A program made the position numbers and the translations under genes. DNA of 64,000 nt. It comes from Aquamicrobium defluvii (GTDB lineage Bacteria; Pseudomonadota; Alphaproteobacteria; Rhizobiales; Rhizobiaceae). How positions within the stretch are numbered: the first letter of the stretch is position 1; each line of letters begins with the position of its first letter. The stretch spans positions 1 through 64,000 of the forward strand of contig NZ_SNZF01000026.1 in NCBI RefSeq assembly GCF_004363725.1, read 5' to 3'. This document shows positions 16,549 through 26,125 of this stretch, one piece after another. The notes beneath the pieces were generated by a model, which was not told where the DNA came from, did not search any database, and saw only the letters and a program-made list of their open reading frames with translations.

Positions 16549-18054
16549 ATGAAATCGCTCGGGAAATGGGTGGGAGCCGCTGCTCTTGCCCTGGTCGTGG
16601 CATTGGGGGCGCCAAAACCCCTTGTGGCGCAGGAAGCGCAACTGATCGTGGCGCAGTCCGCCGAACCGGTCGGTCTCGATGCCGCGCGCAACAATCTGCA
16701 GCATTCCTTGAATGTTGCCTTCAATATTCAGGACCGTCTGTTCGATCCGCTTGAAGATGGCGGCGTCGGGCCGGGGCTCGCCGAGAGCTGGGAGTTTACC
16801 AGCAACACCACGCTGAAGGTGAAGCTGCGGGAAGGGCTGAAGTTCCACAACGGCGAAGATGTCGATGCCGAAGCGGTGAAGTTTTCGCTGGAGCGTCTGC
16901 TCGACCCGGCAATTGCTTCCCCTCATGCAGCGCGCATGCAGCAGATCACCGGCGTGCGTATCATCGATCCGCTGACGGTCGAGTTCACCACCTCGGAGCC
17001 GTTCGCCCCCATCCTGCATCTGATGTCGATCTATCTGCCGATCGTGCCTCCCAAGGCGACTGCCGGGACCGATCCTGACACCTTCAATCGCCACCCGATT
17101 GGTGCCGGCCCCTATGTCTTCGAAAAATGGGACCGTGGCGGCGACATCGTGCTGAAGGCGTTCGACGGCTACTGGGCGGGCAAGCCGGCTTATGACCGTC
17201 TGGTGTTCCGTACAATTCCCGAGGAAAGCGCGCGTGTTGCCGCATTGCTTACCGGTGAAGTCGGCCTGGTCGAGGGCATTTCGCGCAACAGCCAGGACAT
17301 GATCGAGAAATCCGGACGGGGCTCGCTGACCAACAGCATGGGCATCATGAACTACATCGGCCTCAACACCTATGAGAAGCCGTTCGACGATCAGCGTGTG
17401 CGGCAGGCCCTGAACCATGGCATCAACCGCGAGCTGATCAACAAGGCGCTGTTCGGCGAGAAGGCGATCCTGACTGCGGGACCGCTCAGCCCGCGCACCT
17501 TCGGCGCTGACCTGACGCTTCAGCCCTATGCCTACGACATGGAAAAGGCGAAGGCGCTGCTGGCCGAGGCCGGCTATCCGGAAGGCTTTTCCACCACGCT
17601 CAGCTATCCGACCGACATGGTGCAGATTCAGGAGCAGGCGCAGGTTATCGCAGCCGACCTCGCAAAGATCGGCGTGAAGGTGGAGCTGCGGCCGCTGGAC
17701 CGTTCCGTGATGGTGGAACAGTATCGCGCCCGCAAGCAGGACATGTATGTCTACTGGTGGGACGATAACCCCGAGCCGGACCGCTACGCCTACACGCTGT
17801 TCCACTCCAACAGCCGCGACTATTATTACAAGAACCCCGAAACCGACGCGCTGCTGGCGAAGGGCCGCTCGGCCCTCGACCGTGCGGAACGCGAGAAGAT
17901 TTATCAGCAGTTCGACCGCAAGCTGTATGAGGAAGCGCCGTGGGTCTACCTCTATGTCATCCCGGTCGCGTACGGGGTTGCGCCGGATGTCCAGTATGAA
18001 GGGCGCCGGGACGGCTTCCTGTTCATGCGCTTTGCATCGCCCAAAAACGGGTAG
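16549..18054 (+). CDS. ABC transporter substrate-binding protein, family 5 (peptide/opine/nickel)
   Basis: A 501-residue secreted binding protein of the SBP_bac_5 family. The signal peptide is KSLGKWVGAAALALVVALGA with cleavage near LVAQEA. Typical regions are LREGLKFHNGEDVDAEAVKF, NRHPIGAGPYVFEKW and VRQALNHGINRELINKALF. AAGGAGGAG precedes ATG 16549; longer in-frame starts would run into the ATPase gene. Such proteins bind di- or oligopeptides, opines or glutathione-like compounds, which fits an opine-type oxidase in the same regulon. The binding pocket residues do not reveal the ligand. Confidence 0.9.
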   Translation: MKSLGKWVGAAALALVVALGAPKPLVAQEAQLIVAQSAEPVGLDAARNNLQHSLNVAFNIQDRLFDPLEDGGVGPGLAESWEFTSNTTLKVKLREGLKFHNGEDVDAEAVKFSLERLLDPAIASPHAARMQQITGVRIIDPLTVEFTTSEPFAPILHLMSIYLPIVPPKATAGTDPDTFNRHPIGAGPYVFEKWDRGGDIVLKAFDGYWAGKPAYDRLVFRTIPEESARVAALLTGEVGLVEGISRNSQDMIEKSGRGSLTNSMGIMNYIGLNTYEKPFDDQRVRQALNHGINRELINKALFGEKAILTAGPLSPRTFGADLTLQPYAYDMEKAKALLAEAGYPEGFSTTLSYPTDMVQIQEQAQVIAADLAKIGVKVELRPLDRSVMVEQYRARKQDMYVYWWDDNPEPDRYAYTLFHSNSRDYYYKNPETDALLAKGRSALDRAEREKIYQQFDRKLYEEAPWVYLYVIPVAYGVAPDVQYEGRRDGFLFMRFASPKNG

Positions 18055-18068
18055 CCGCCACTGAAACG

Positions 18069-18099
18069 CGGACAGCCCGGCCGGTGGCCCGGCTGTCCG
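18069..18099 (+). repeat. Hairpin after the binding-protein gene
   Basis: CGGACAGCC (18069-18077) pairs with GGCTGTCCG (18091-18099) around a GC-rich loop, in the 127-base gap between the binding-protein and permease genes. Hairpins at this place usually protect the upstream message and raise binding-protein over permease levels. Confidence 0.5.
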
Positions 18100-18181
18100 C
18101 ACTCCCCGGATCCGGCGCGGCTTTGCGACGGATCAGCTGGGATCATAGCGCTGTCTTTCAATCCTGCACGGAGCAGATTTT

Positions 18182-19111
18182 ATGCTGTCCTATGTTCTGA
18201 AGCGGCTCAGCCATACTCTGCTCGTGATCGTCGGGATATCCATCGTCAGCTTCGTGTTTCTGCAGCTTTCGGGCGATCCTGTCGGGCTCATGCTGCCGCA
18301 GGATGCGACCTCGCAGCAGATCGAGGATCTGCGCCATAAACTCGGGCTCGACGATCCGGTGGTCGTTCAGTATCTGCGCTTTGTGGGAAATGCGTTGCGG
18401 GGCGATCTCGGCCGCTCGCTGTTTTCCAACGAACCGGTGGCGGCACTCATTCTCGAACGCCTCCCGGCCACGGTTGAGCTTGCGTTCTTCTCCATGGCGT
18501 TCGCACTGGTCATCGCCCTGCCGATCGGCATCGTTTCGGCACTGAAGCGCGGCACCCTGATCGATACGGCCAGCATGGTCCTGGCGCTGTTCGGTCTGTC
18601 CATGCCCCACTTCTGGCTCGGCATCATGATGATCATGCTGTTTTCGGTGCAACTTGGGTGGCTGCCTACCTCCGGCCGGGGCAGCTTCGCCCAGATCATC
18701 ATGCCCGCCGCCGCCATGGGCATTTCCATGGTCGCGCTGTTTGCCCGCCTCACGCGCTCCACCCTGCTTGAGGTTCTCGGGCAGGATTATGTGCGCACCG
18801 CCCGCGCCAAGGGGCTGCCGGAATATATCGTGATCGGCAAGCATGCGCTGAAGAACGCGATGATCCCGCTTGTCACCATGATCGGCATGGAATTCGGCCT
18901 GCTGCTTGGCGGGGCCGTCATCATCGAAACGGTTTTTGCGTGGCCCGGCGTCGGCCGTCTCATCGTGCAGGCGATCATGGACCGCGATTATCCGGTGGTG
19001 CAGGGAGCAGTGATGTTGCTGTCGATGATCTTCGTGATCGTCAACCTTCTGGTCGACCTCGCCTATGGCTGGCTGGACCCCGATGTCAGCCTGCGGAGAG
19101 CAAGCAAATGA
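18182..19111 (+). CDS. ABC transporter permease (DppB/OppB-like)
   Basis: A 309-residue inner-membrane permease. It opens with the conserved MLSYVLKRLSHTLLVIVGIS, followed by LSGDPVGLMLPQDATSQQI and the coupling loop DYVRTARAKGLPEYIVIGKH (EAA-type), ending with AYGWLDPDVSLR, which is typical of the first permease of this family. About six membrane helices. Its stop overlaps the start of the second permease (ATGA). Confidence 0.9.
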   Translation: MLSYVLKRLSHTLLVIVGISIVSFVFLQLSGDPVGLMLPQDATSQQIEDLRHKLGLDDPVVVQYLRFVGNALRGDLGRSLFSNEPVAALILERLPATVELAFFSMAFALVIALPIGIVSALKRGTLIDTASMVLALFGLSMPHFWLGIMMIMLFSVQLGWLPTSGRGSFAQIIMPAAAMGISMVALFARLTRSTLLEVLGQDYVRTARAKGLPEYIVIGKHALKNAMIPLVTMIGMEFGLLLGGAVIIETVFAWPGVGRLIVQAIMDRDYPVVQGAVMLLSMIFVIVNLLVDLAYGWLDPDVSLRRASK

Positions 19112-20037
19112 GCCATGAACAACTGGATGCAGCCGACGCCGGGCCGGCCTATAGGCGCAGGAGCGGGCCTGCGCGTGCGTGGTCTGCGCTGCACGCGCTG
19201 CTGTTGCAGAGCCCCAGCGCCTTCATAGGCGCCCTGATACTTGTGCTGATCGTTTTCGCCTGCTTCATCGTGCCCGCTCTTCTCGGGCAGGATGGCGAGG
19301 CGACCGATCTGCTCAATACATTCGTGCCGCCGGTGTGGCAGGAAGGCGGCTCGTGGGCCACGCCTCTGGGGACCGACCATCTCGGACGCGACACGCTTTC
19401 ACGCATTCTGATTGGCGGGCGCATTTCGCTGACCGTCGCCTTTTGCGCTGTCGCCATGGCCCTCTCCATCGGCCTGGTGCTCGGCACGCTCTCCGGCTTC
19501 TATGGCGGCTGGATCGACAGCGTCATCATGCGCGTGGGCGATCTTTTCCTCGCCTATCCGTTTATGCTGTTGACCATTTCGGTGATTGCGCTGCTTGGAC
19601 CCTCACTCACCAATCTGATCATCATTCTGGCGCTGGCCGACTGGGTGACCTATGCACGCACGGTACGCGGCAGCGTCATTGCCGTGCGCGGCAAGGAATA
19701 TGTCAGGGCCGCCGAAGCGATCGGGACGCCGAACCGTACCATCATCCGCCGGCATATTCTTCCCAATACCATCGCGCCCATTCTGGTTCTGGCCACCGTG
19801 CGCGCCGCCAACTACATCATCTGGGAAAGCGGGCTTTCATTTCTGGGCATGGGCGTTCCCCCGCCGACACCGACCTGGGGGATCATGCTGGCTGAAGGAC
19901 GCAACTACATACTCAATGCCTGGTGGCTGGTGACGCTGCCGGGGCTTGCGATCATGTTTACAATACTGTCAGTCAATTTGCTCGGAGACGGCCTGCGCGA
20001 TGCAATGGACCCGAGACTGAAGCGAGTAGGAAAATAA
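19108..20037 (+). CDS. ABC transporter permease (DppC/OppC-like)
   Basis: A 309-residue second permease. After an N-terminal tail it has LHALLLQSPSAFIGALILVL, LGTDHLGRDTLSRILIGGR (the GTD-LGRD-SR signature of this subfamily), the EAA loop KEYVRAAEAIGTPNRTIIRR and LGDGLRDAMDPRLK at the end. The start ATG 19108 overlaps the stop of the first permease by 4 bases. It is followed after 4 bases by the MmgE/PrpD gene, so enzymes and transporter are in one operon. Confidence 0.9.
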   Translation: MSHEQLDAADAGPAYRRRSGPARAWSALHALLLQSPSAFIGALILVLIVFACFIVPALLGQDGEATDLLNTFVPPVWQEGGSWATPLGTDHLGRDTLSRILIGGRISLTVAFCAVAMALSIGLVLGTLSGFYGGWIDSVIMRVGDLFLAYPFMLLTISVIALLGPSLTNLIIILALADWVTYARTVRGSVIAVRGKEYVRAAEAIGTPNRTIIRRHILPNTIAPILVLATVRAANYIIWESGLSFLGMGVPPPTPTWGIMLAEGRNYILNAWWLVTLPGLAIMFTILSVNLLGDGLRDAMDPRLKRVGK

Positions 20038-20041
20038 GACC

Positions 20042-21433
20042 ATGCCGTTGACCCATCCCAACCGTCCGCTGCCTGCCGCTTCCAGCAGAAGCACTGTCAC
20101 GCTTTCGCGCCTTGCCAGCTATATCGGGGGCGTCTCCGTTGCCAAAATGTCGGAAGCGACCCTGCAATCGGTCAAAGACTGTGTTCTCGACTGTGTGACG
20201 GCGGCAATCGCCGGCTCGCAGGAAACCGGCGCGAGCGCCGCGCGCGCTGTGGCCGGAAGCGCCTTCGGCGCGGGCCGCAGTTCGGTCTGGTTCACAGGAG
20301 CCATGGTGCCGGCAAGCGCTGCCGTTCTGGCCAACTGCAATGCCGCCAGCATTCTCGACCTTGACGACGGCCATCGTGCCGCTACCGGCCACCCCGGCGC
20401 CGCGATCATCCCTGCCTGCCTCGCCGTGGCCGAGGAAGTCGACGCCTCGTGGGAGGAGCTGGCTGCGGCAATCGTGGTCGGATACGAGGTGGCCGTGCGG
20501 GTTGCCGCAGGGCGCGACTTCAGCCGTCTGGATACGATGTCGACCGGAAAATGGTGCAACTACGGTGTCGCGGCAGCGGTCGGCCGCCTTCGCGGTCTCG
20601 ATCATGACCAGCTCGTGCAGGCGATGGCCATTGCCGGCGTGCATGGTCCCAACCAGTCGGCAGCCGGCTATTCCAAGGTGATGGGCAACCATGCAAAGGA
20701 AGGAATTCCGTGGAGCACGCTGACTGGCGTGGTGGCAGTGGATCTCGCCGCAAGCGGCTTCACAGGCCCCACCGATATTCTCGACCACCCGGCCTATTTC
20801 GAAGCGTCCAACATCGTGCGCGGTCTCGGTCGCTCTGCTGCGATCGAGCGGGTCTACTTCAAACCCTATTCCTGCTGCCGCTGGGCTCACGCGGCCATCG
20901 ACGGATTGACCGACATTCTCGAACATGACGGCTTGCGGGTCGACGCGGTGGAGCACGTCGAAGTCCACACATTCGCCCGCGCTCTCAAGCTCAACAACGA
21001 TGTCGATCCCGAGACACTGGAAGGCGCGCAATATTCCGTTCCCTTCGTTCTGGGCGTTGCGGCCCAGTACGGACGCGAAGCACTGCTTCCTTTGTCGGAT
21101 AACCGCCTGCACGATGAGAAGGCGGTCGATTTTGCCCGTCGGGTCAATCTGTTCGTGGACCCCACGCTGGACAACCGCTTCCCCGAAACCACCGCCGCGC
21201 GCATTATCCTCAAGACCGCGACCGGGCAGCATATGCGCGAGGTGCTTTATCCGCTCGGCGATCCGGACAATCCGATGGCGCGGGACAAGCTGATGGAGAA
21301 GTTTGACGGGGCGACGCGCAGCTATGACACTGCGGACTTCAAGCCGGCCTTCGCTGCATTCGACGAAGGCGACTACTGGCCGCTTGTCACGCTGTTGCGG
21401 CAACCGCTGCGGCCGGCCGGCGCTTCCGCCTGA
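20042..21433 (+). CDS. MmgE/PrpD family protein
   Basis: A 463-residue protein of the MmgE/PrpD family (2-methylcitrate dehydratase, cis-aconitate decarboxylase and iminodisuccinate epimerase relatives). Features: CVLDCVTAAIAGSQETGA, ASILDLDDGHRAATGHPGA, VGYEVAVRVA and FKPYSCCRWAHAAIDGLTDI. It starts 4 bases after the ABC permease, so it is co-expressed with the importer. One studied member epimerises iminodisuccinate, an aminocarboxylate compound, which would fit an opine- or aminocarboxylate-type pathway here, but dehydratase activity is equally possible. Confidence 0.85.
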   Translation: MPLTHPNRPLPAASSRSTVTLSRLASYIGGVSVAKMSEATLQSVKDCVLDCVTAAIAGSQETGASAARAVAGSAFGAGRSSVWFTGAMVPASAAVLANCNAASILDLDDGHRAATGHPGAAIIPACLAVAEEVDASWEELAAAIVVGYEVAVRVAAGRDFSRLDTMSTGKWCNYGVAAAVGRLRGLDHDQLVQAMAIAGVHGPNQSAAGYSKVMGNHAKEGIPWSTLTGVVAVDLAASGFTGPTDILDHPAYFEASNIVRGLGRSAAIERVYFKPYSCCRWAHAAIDGLTDILEHDGLRVDAVEHVEVHTFARALKLNNDVDPETLEGAQYSVPFVLGVAAQYGREALLPLSDNRLHDEKAVDFARRVNLFVDPTLDNRFPETTAARIILKTATGQHMREVLYPLGDPDNPMARDKLMEKFDGATRSYDTADFKPAFAAFDEGDYWPLVTLLRQPLRPAGASA

Positions 21434-21479
21434 GCTGTCTCAAAACCACGGATCATGGATTTCGACGCCAGCGGCGCGG

Positions 21480-23135
21480 ATGGAACTCGTCATGGCGAAG
21501 CAGACTGCCGGATTTGTCGACCACGGCCTTACCCCCGAACAGATGCGGGAAGCGGTGCGGGGGCATTATTATGAATATCCCGGCATGGACGGCGAAAAGG
21601 GGGAAATCTGGTGCTACACACGCCGCTATGCCTATCCGGCCGGCGCACGGGTCGATCTGCATATAAGCTCGTCGGCACCGCTGATCGATCTTGAGATCGC
21701 GCGTGACGGCGCCGTCGAAACGGTCGTCTGCACGCAAAGCAATATTCCGGCGCGCTGGCAGGAAACGCCCGAGGACTGCTCGATCGGGGGCTGCGGCTGG
21801 GAGGTCGCTCACAGCATCACCATTCCGCAGGACTGGCCGTCCGGCGCCTATCGCGTGACGTTGCGCGGAACCGGGCCAACCGGGGAAGAAATCGTCGGCT
21901 ACCACATGTTCATCGTGCATCCGCTGCCGGGCGCCAAACCCGGCCGCATGCTGCAGGTTGCGGCCACGGGAACCTGGACCGCTTACAACACCTGGGGCGG
22001 GTCCAACCACTATCAGGGCCTTACCGGTCCGGGGAAGAACAAATATTCCCCGATAGTCAGCATCGAACGGCCATTGGCACGCGGCTTTGTCATGCTGCCG
22101 CCCGATGCGCCGCGCGTGCCGCTGGAACCTTCGATCCCGCCGGCCATGATCCCGCGCTATCCGCATATGGAATGGGCCTACGCCACTGGCCACAGCCGGA
22201 AATATGCGTCTTCCGGCTGGGCAAGCTATGACAGCCATTTTTTCCGCTGGGCCGAGCGGCAAGGCTATGCCGTGGATTTTGCAAGCCAGCACGAGCTTCA
22301 TTTCATGCCCGAACTGCTGGAGGCTTACGACTGCGTGGTCTTCGTCGGGCACGACGAATACTGGACATGGGAAATGCGTGATGCTGTCGAGAGCTATGTC
22401 GCGCGCGGGGGCCGGGTGGCCCGCTTCGCCGGCAACTTCATGTGGCAGTCGCGCCTTGAGGACGAGGGCGCGCGTCATGTCTGCTACAAATACCGCGCCC
22501 GCGACGAAGACCCTGTCTATCGGGCGGCAGACAGAAGCCGCACGTCCGGCGCCTGGGAAGACCCGCATATCGGCCGGCCCGGCGCGCGGACATTCGGGCT
22601 GAACGCCACCAACGGCCTGTATGCCGGATGGGGCGGGTGTGCGCCGCGAGGCACGCGCGGCTTTCCGGTCTACCGCCCCGAGCACTGGGCGTTTGCAGGA
22701 ACCGGTCTCTATTATGGCGACCAGCTTGGCGTCGACAGCCACGTTTACGGCTATGAGGTCGACGGGCTGGACTACATCATTCGAAATGGCCTGCCGGAGG
22801 CGACTCCGGACAGCGGTGCTCCCGAAGGTCTTCAGATTCTTGCGCTCGGCCTGTCGTCCCTCAAGGAAGAGAGCGCGGACGTGCCGGCGGAACATCGCTT
22901 CATGGGCGATGCAGATGCTCGTTTCGTCGCCCGCCTGCGCTTCGGCAGCGACGATGCGGAATATGTCGAGCGGGTAAAGCGCGGATGCGGAATGATCGTC
23001 AATTTCCCAATGGGAAAGGGCGAGGTCTTCCATGCAGGAAGCTGCGAATGGATTGCGGGCCTGCTGAAAGAAGACCCCATGGTCGAAAAAGTGACCATGA
23101 ACGTGCTGAACAAATATCTGCGCAAGCCCGTCTGA
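21480..23135 (+). CDS. N,N-dimethylformamidase large-subunit-like protein
   Basis: A protein of 551 residues resembling the C-terminal part of the large (beta) subunit of N,N-dimethylformamidase, an iron enzyme that hydrolyses small amides. Suggestive segments are YAYPAGARVDLHISSSAPLI (N-terminal beta domain), VAATGTWTAYNTWGGSNHY, VVFVGHDEYWTWEMRDAVES (a Rossmann-like domain with conserved HDEYW) and FAGNFMWQSR. I saw no small-subunit gene. The start is ATG 21480 or 21492; neither has a strong ribosome site. It is the last gene of the ABC-transporter operon, 46 bases after the MmgE/PrpD gene. A role as amidase or deformylase in the pathway is inference. Confidence 0.7.
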   Translation: MELVMAKQTAGFVDHGLTPEQMREAVRGHYYEYPGMDGEKGEIWCYTRRYAYPAGARVDLHISSSAPLIDLEIARDGAVETVVCTQSNIPARWQETPEDCSIGGCGWEVAHSITIPQDWPSGAYRVTLRGTGPTGEEIVGYHMFIVHPLPGAKPGRMLQVAATGTWTAYNTWGGSNHYQGLTGPGKNKYSPIVSIERPLARGFVMLPPDAPRVPLEPSIPPAMIPRYPHMEWAYATGHSRKYASSGWASYDSHFFRWAERQGYAVDFASQHELHFMPELLEAYDCVVFVGHDEYWTWEMRDAVESYVARGGRVARFAGNFMWQSRLEDEGARHVCYKYRARDEDPVYRAADRSRTSGAWEDPHIGRPGARTFGLNATNGLYAGWGGCAPRGTRGFPVYRPEHWAFAGTGLYYGDQLGVDSHVYGYEVDGLDYIIRNGLPEATPDSGAPEGLQILALGLSSLKEESADVPAEHRFMGDADARFVARLRFGSDDAEYVERVKRGCGMIVNFPMGKGEVFHAGSCEWIAGLLKEDPMVEKVTMNVLNKYLRKPV

Positions 23136-23400
23136 CCGGGCCTGCTTTGGCCGCAAGGATCGGATCGTTCCGGATGCGTGTCCGGCAACTTTGCCTGCGG
23201 GAAGGCGGGACCGGTGGCGCGCGGCTGCAACAGGAGGACAGTTTCCGCACACCGCTCGAAGCAGGCTGCGACAGCGCAGGCCCGCTCAAGCTTATCTGTG
23301 CAAATTGATGTTTCACGGGTGTTCCTCACCGGCCATTGACAACAGTTGCCCTTGCTGACCCGTTCAGGCTAGCGTGGGAACGGGCTTTAAGGAGTGATGG

Positions 23401-24243
23401 ATGGCAACGAAGGAGCGCTCCTTTGTGACGAGAGTACGGGAGGCTCTGCCCCAGCTTCGACCGGCCGAACGGCGGCTAGGCGAATTCGTTTGTGATTTTC
23501 CCGGTGAACTCGCCAGCTACTCCGCGCAGGAACTGGCCATGCTGGCGCATGTCTCGAAAGCTACCGTTTCGCGTTTCATCAAGCGGCTGGGCTACGACAA
23601 TTACGAGGAAGCGCGCCGGCATGCCCGCGTCGAGAAGCAAACCGGTTCGCGTCTGTTTCTCGCCTCTGCGGCGGATGCCAGCGGTGCGCAGTCGGTCGCA
23701 ACACATACTGCCCAGGCAATAGCCAATCTGGAAGCAACATTCCTGATGCTGGCCGACACACAGGTAAACGCCATCGCCACCGCAATCCTTGACGCGCGCA
23801 AGGTATGGGTGGTCGGGTTCCGAGCCAGCCAGCCTTTCGCGGCCTATCTCCAGTGGCAACTTACCCAGGTCGTGGAGAACATCGTTTCCATCCCCGGCGC
23901 AGGGCAAACCATGGGCGAGCATCTGGTAAGTCTGGCTGCGGATGATGTGGTGATCGTTTTCGGCCTGCGCCGCAGGATCGCCCGCATGGACCAGATCCTC
24001 GATCAGGTCGCCAGATCATCGGCAAAGCTGCTTTACGTTACCGACGAGGGAGAGAATTTCCTTGATCGTGCAACCTGGCACATTCGTTGCCAGACATTGG
24101 CTCCCGGCCCCTTGTTCAGCCATGTGTCGGTCATGGCCGTCTGCCATCTGATCGCCAGCCGCTGCATCGAGCTGGCGGCGACCGCTGGAAGAAAGCGCCT
24201 GCGCGAAATCGAGGCGATCAACGACGCGCTGGAGGAACTCTGA
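23401..24243 (+). CDS. RpiR/MurR-family transcriptional regulator
   Basis: A 280-residue regulator with an N-terminal HTH_6 domain (LRPAERRLGEFVCDFPGELA, LAMLAHVSKATVSRFIKRLG) and a C-terminal SIS domain (about residues 120-260, VWVVGFRASQPFAAYLQWQL). The family usually senses phosphosugars, but many members in this order sit beside amino-acid or amide transport genes. It precedes the TRAP transporter operon in the same direction and a matching palindrome (24361-24384) lies between them, so it probably controls that operon. The 265 bases upstream hold no gene. Confidence 0.87.
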   Translation: MATKERSFVTRVREALPQLRPAERRLGEFVCDFPGELASYSAQELAMLAHVSKATVSRFIKRLGYDNYEEARRHARVEKQTGSRLFLASAADASGAQSVATHTAQAIANLEATFLMLADTQVNAIATAILDARKVWVVGFRASQPFAAYLQWQLTQVVENIVSIPGAGQTMGEHLVSLAADDVVIVFGLRRRIARMDQILDQVARSSAKLLYVTDEGENFLDRATWHIRCQTLAPGPLFSHVSVMAVCHLIASRCIELAATAGRKRLREIEAINDALEEL

Positions 24244-24360
24244 CCCCGATTTGGGCGGAGTGCCGGAACGATCCGGAAAAATCCCGGCTGAGATAGCCGT
24301 GTTCAATCGGGAAAACGAGCTTTATCCCCGCAAGTCAATGTAATTTATAAAGAAACTATA

Positions 24361-24384
24361 ATTTCACAAACTTTTATGTGAAAT
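24361..24384. promoter_or_regulatory. Probable RpiR operator before the TRAP operon
   Basis: ATTTCACA and TGTGAAAT form a perfect 8-bp inverted repeat around an 8-bp AT-rich spacer, in the most AT-rich stretch of the region, 115 bases before the TRAP binding-protein gene. A dyad with TGAAAT arms is common for RpiR-family operators. The remaining intergenic sequence shows no other clear element. Confidence 0.5.
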
Positions 24385-24498
24385 CTCATTTCCTTTCTGC
24401 TAGGATGAGGTCACGGAAAGGCCATCAAGAGCCCTGGTCGCACAATTCCTGCGCGGACCGACCGGAATTGATTTGATCCAGAGGGAAAGGACAATCGC

Positions 24499-25533
24499 AT
24501 GTCGTACCGTACTCTGCTTGCCGCCGCCGCCATGCTTCTTGCGCCTGCGCCGGCCAGTGCCGATACCATCACCCTGCGCGTACTCGGCCAGCCTTCGGGT
24601 TCGGGCCTCATTGCCCAGCAGAAAGAGCAGCCCTTCTTTGAAAAGCTTGCCGAGACCTCCGGCCTCGACATCAAGGTGGAATACCTTCCCATCGACGTCG
24701 CCGGGATTCCCGACACCGACGCGCTTCGCATCCTCAAGTCCGGCCTGTTCGACATCATCTCGATCCGTGGCCCACAGGTCAGCCGTGACGAGCCATCGGT
24801 ACTGGGCCTCGATCTTGTGGGGCTGAATACCAGTTATGAGGCCGGCAAGAAGCACATCGACGCCTTCTTCCCCTATGTCGCCAGGCGCATCGAGAGCCAG
24901 TTCAACGGCAAGCTGCTCGGCATCTGGCCCGCGGGTCCGCAGGTTCTTTTCTGCAAGCCCGAAGTGAAAGGTCTCGCCGAACTTTCAGGTCACAAGGTGC
25001 GCGTCGGCGACCAGAGCGCCGCAAATTTCGTGGCCAGGCTCGGTGCAACCGGCATCTCCATGCCGTTCGGCGAGGTCCAGCAGTCACTGGCGCGCGGCGT
25101 GGTGGATTGCGCCATCACCGGTCCTGCCTCGGCCAATTCCGGCGGCTGGCCGGAAGCGACGACCACCGTGCTGCCCATAGCCCTCCAGCTCGCTGTCAAC
25201 GGCTATGCGATCAACACCAATAGCTGGAACAAGTTCACGCCGGAACAGCAGGAGAAGCTGGCCGGCGCCATTGCGTCGCTGACCAGTGACATCTGGGCAT
25301 TCTCCGAGGAACTCTATGAAGATGCCATGCGCTGCAACACCGGCCAGACCCCGTGCGAGCGCGGCGTATCCTACAAGCTGGTCGAAGCGCCGGTTTCCGA
25401 GGCGGACCTGAAGACGGTGGCTGGTGCGGTGGGCGAAGTCTCGCTGCCGATCTGGGCCGCGCAATGCAACGCTGTCGCGCCGGACTGCGAGGCGAAGTGG
25501 CGCGAAACGGTCGGCACGCAGCTCGGCCTCTAG
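24499..25533 (+). CDS. TRAP transporter substrate-binding protein (DctP type)
   Basis: A 344-residue periplasmic protein with signal peptide SYRTLLAAAAMLLAPAPASA. The TRAP family core is KVRVGDQSAANFVARLGATG then FGEVQQSLARGVVDCAITGP, where the arginine that pairs with a carboxylate of the ligand is expected near RVGD. Four cysteines lie in the second half (CNTGQTPCERG, CNAVAPDCEAKW), unusual for the family and possibly forming disulfides. It supplies an organic-acid-like ligand to the two membrane proteins that follow. Confidence 0.87.
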   Translation: MSYRTLLAAAAMLLAPAPASADTITLRVLGQPSGSGLIAQQKEQPFFEKLAETSGLDIKVEYLPIDVAGIPDTDALRILKSGLFDIISIRGPQVSRDEPSVLGLDLVGLNTSYEAGKKHIDAFFPYVARRIESQFNGKLLGIWPAGPQVLFCKPEVKGLAELSGHKVRVGDQSAANFVARLGATGISMPFGEVQQSLARGVVDCAITGPASANSGGWPEATTTVLPIALQLAVNGYAINTNSWNKFTPEQQEKLAGAIASLTSDIWAFSEELYEDAMRCNTGQTPCERGVSYKLVEAPVSEADLKTVAGAVGEVSLPIWAAQCNAVAPDCEAKWRETVGTQLGL

Positions 25534-25555
25534 TTCGCGTAAACGGAGACGGACG

Positions 25556-26125
25556 ATGCAGGCCTATTCGCGCATTCTTGGCATCATATTCGGGGCATTG
25601 ATGATCCTCCTGTCCTTCGCGGTAACCGCGGAGACGCTGCTCAGAAAATTCTTTTCCGTCACGCTCGGGGGAATCGACGAGTTGGGCGGCTATGCGATCG
25701 CGGTGGGCGCCCCGCTGGCTTTCACCGTGGCGCTGGTGCAGAAATCGCATATCCGCATCACCCAGCTCACCAACCTGTTCCCCAGGAAAGCACAGGCGGC
25801 GCTGGATGCCATCGCCGCCCTCTCGATGGCGATACTGTCGGCGTACTTCTTCTACTTCACCGTTCAGACCGTGATGGACACGCATGCCTACAAGTCCATC
25901 GCGCAGACGCCCTGGGCCACGCCGCTGATCTATCCACAGGGGATCTGGCTTGTCGCATCGGTGACCTTCCCCGTTGCGGCGGTCATTCTCGCGACGCAGG
26001 CATTGACGCTCCTCGCCCGCGGCGACTGGTCGGCGCTGAAACGCCGGTTCGGGACCATATCGGCCGAGGAAGAACTGCAGGCCGAACTCGACGATCTCAG
26101 GAAGCGTGAAGGAATGGCCCAATGA
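25556..26125 (+). CDS. TRAP transporter small permease (DctQ type)
   Basis: A 189-residue membrane protein with four predicted helices (ILGIIFGALMILLSFAVTAE, FTVALVQKSHIRITQ, AIAALSMAILSAYFFYF, GIWLVASVTFPVAAVILA). ATG 25556 has GGAGACGGA upstream and lies 22 bases after the binding-protein stop. It overlaps the large permease by 4 bases. The KSHIRI segment is typical of this subunit. Confidence 0.87.
   Translation: MQAYSRILGIIFGALMILLSFAVTAETLLRKFFSVTLGGIDELGGYAIAVGAPLAFTVALVQKSHIRITQLTNLFPRKAQAALDAIAALSMAILSAYFFYFTVQTVMDTHAYKSIAQTPWATPLIYPQGIWLVASVTFPVAAVILATQALTLLARGDWSALKRRFGTISAEEELQAELDDLRKREGMAQ

Noticed and set aside
16231..18102. Open frame of 623 codons on the minus strand
   Set aside because: It lies opposite the ABC ATPase and binding-protein genes, has no family features and follows from GC-rich codon use of the real genes.
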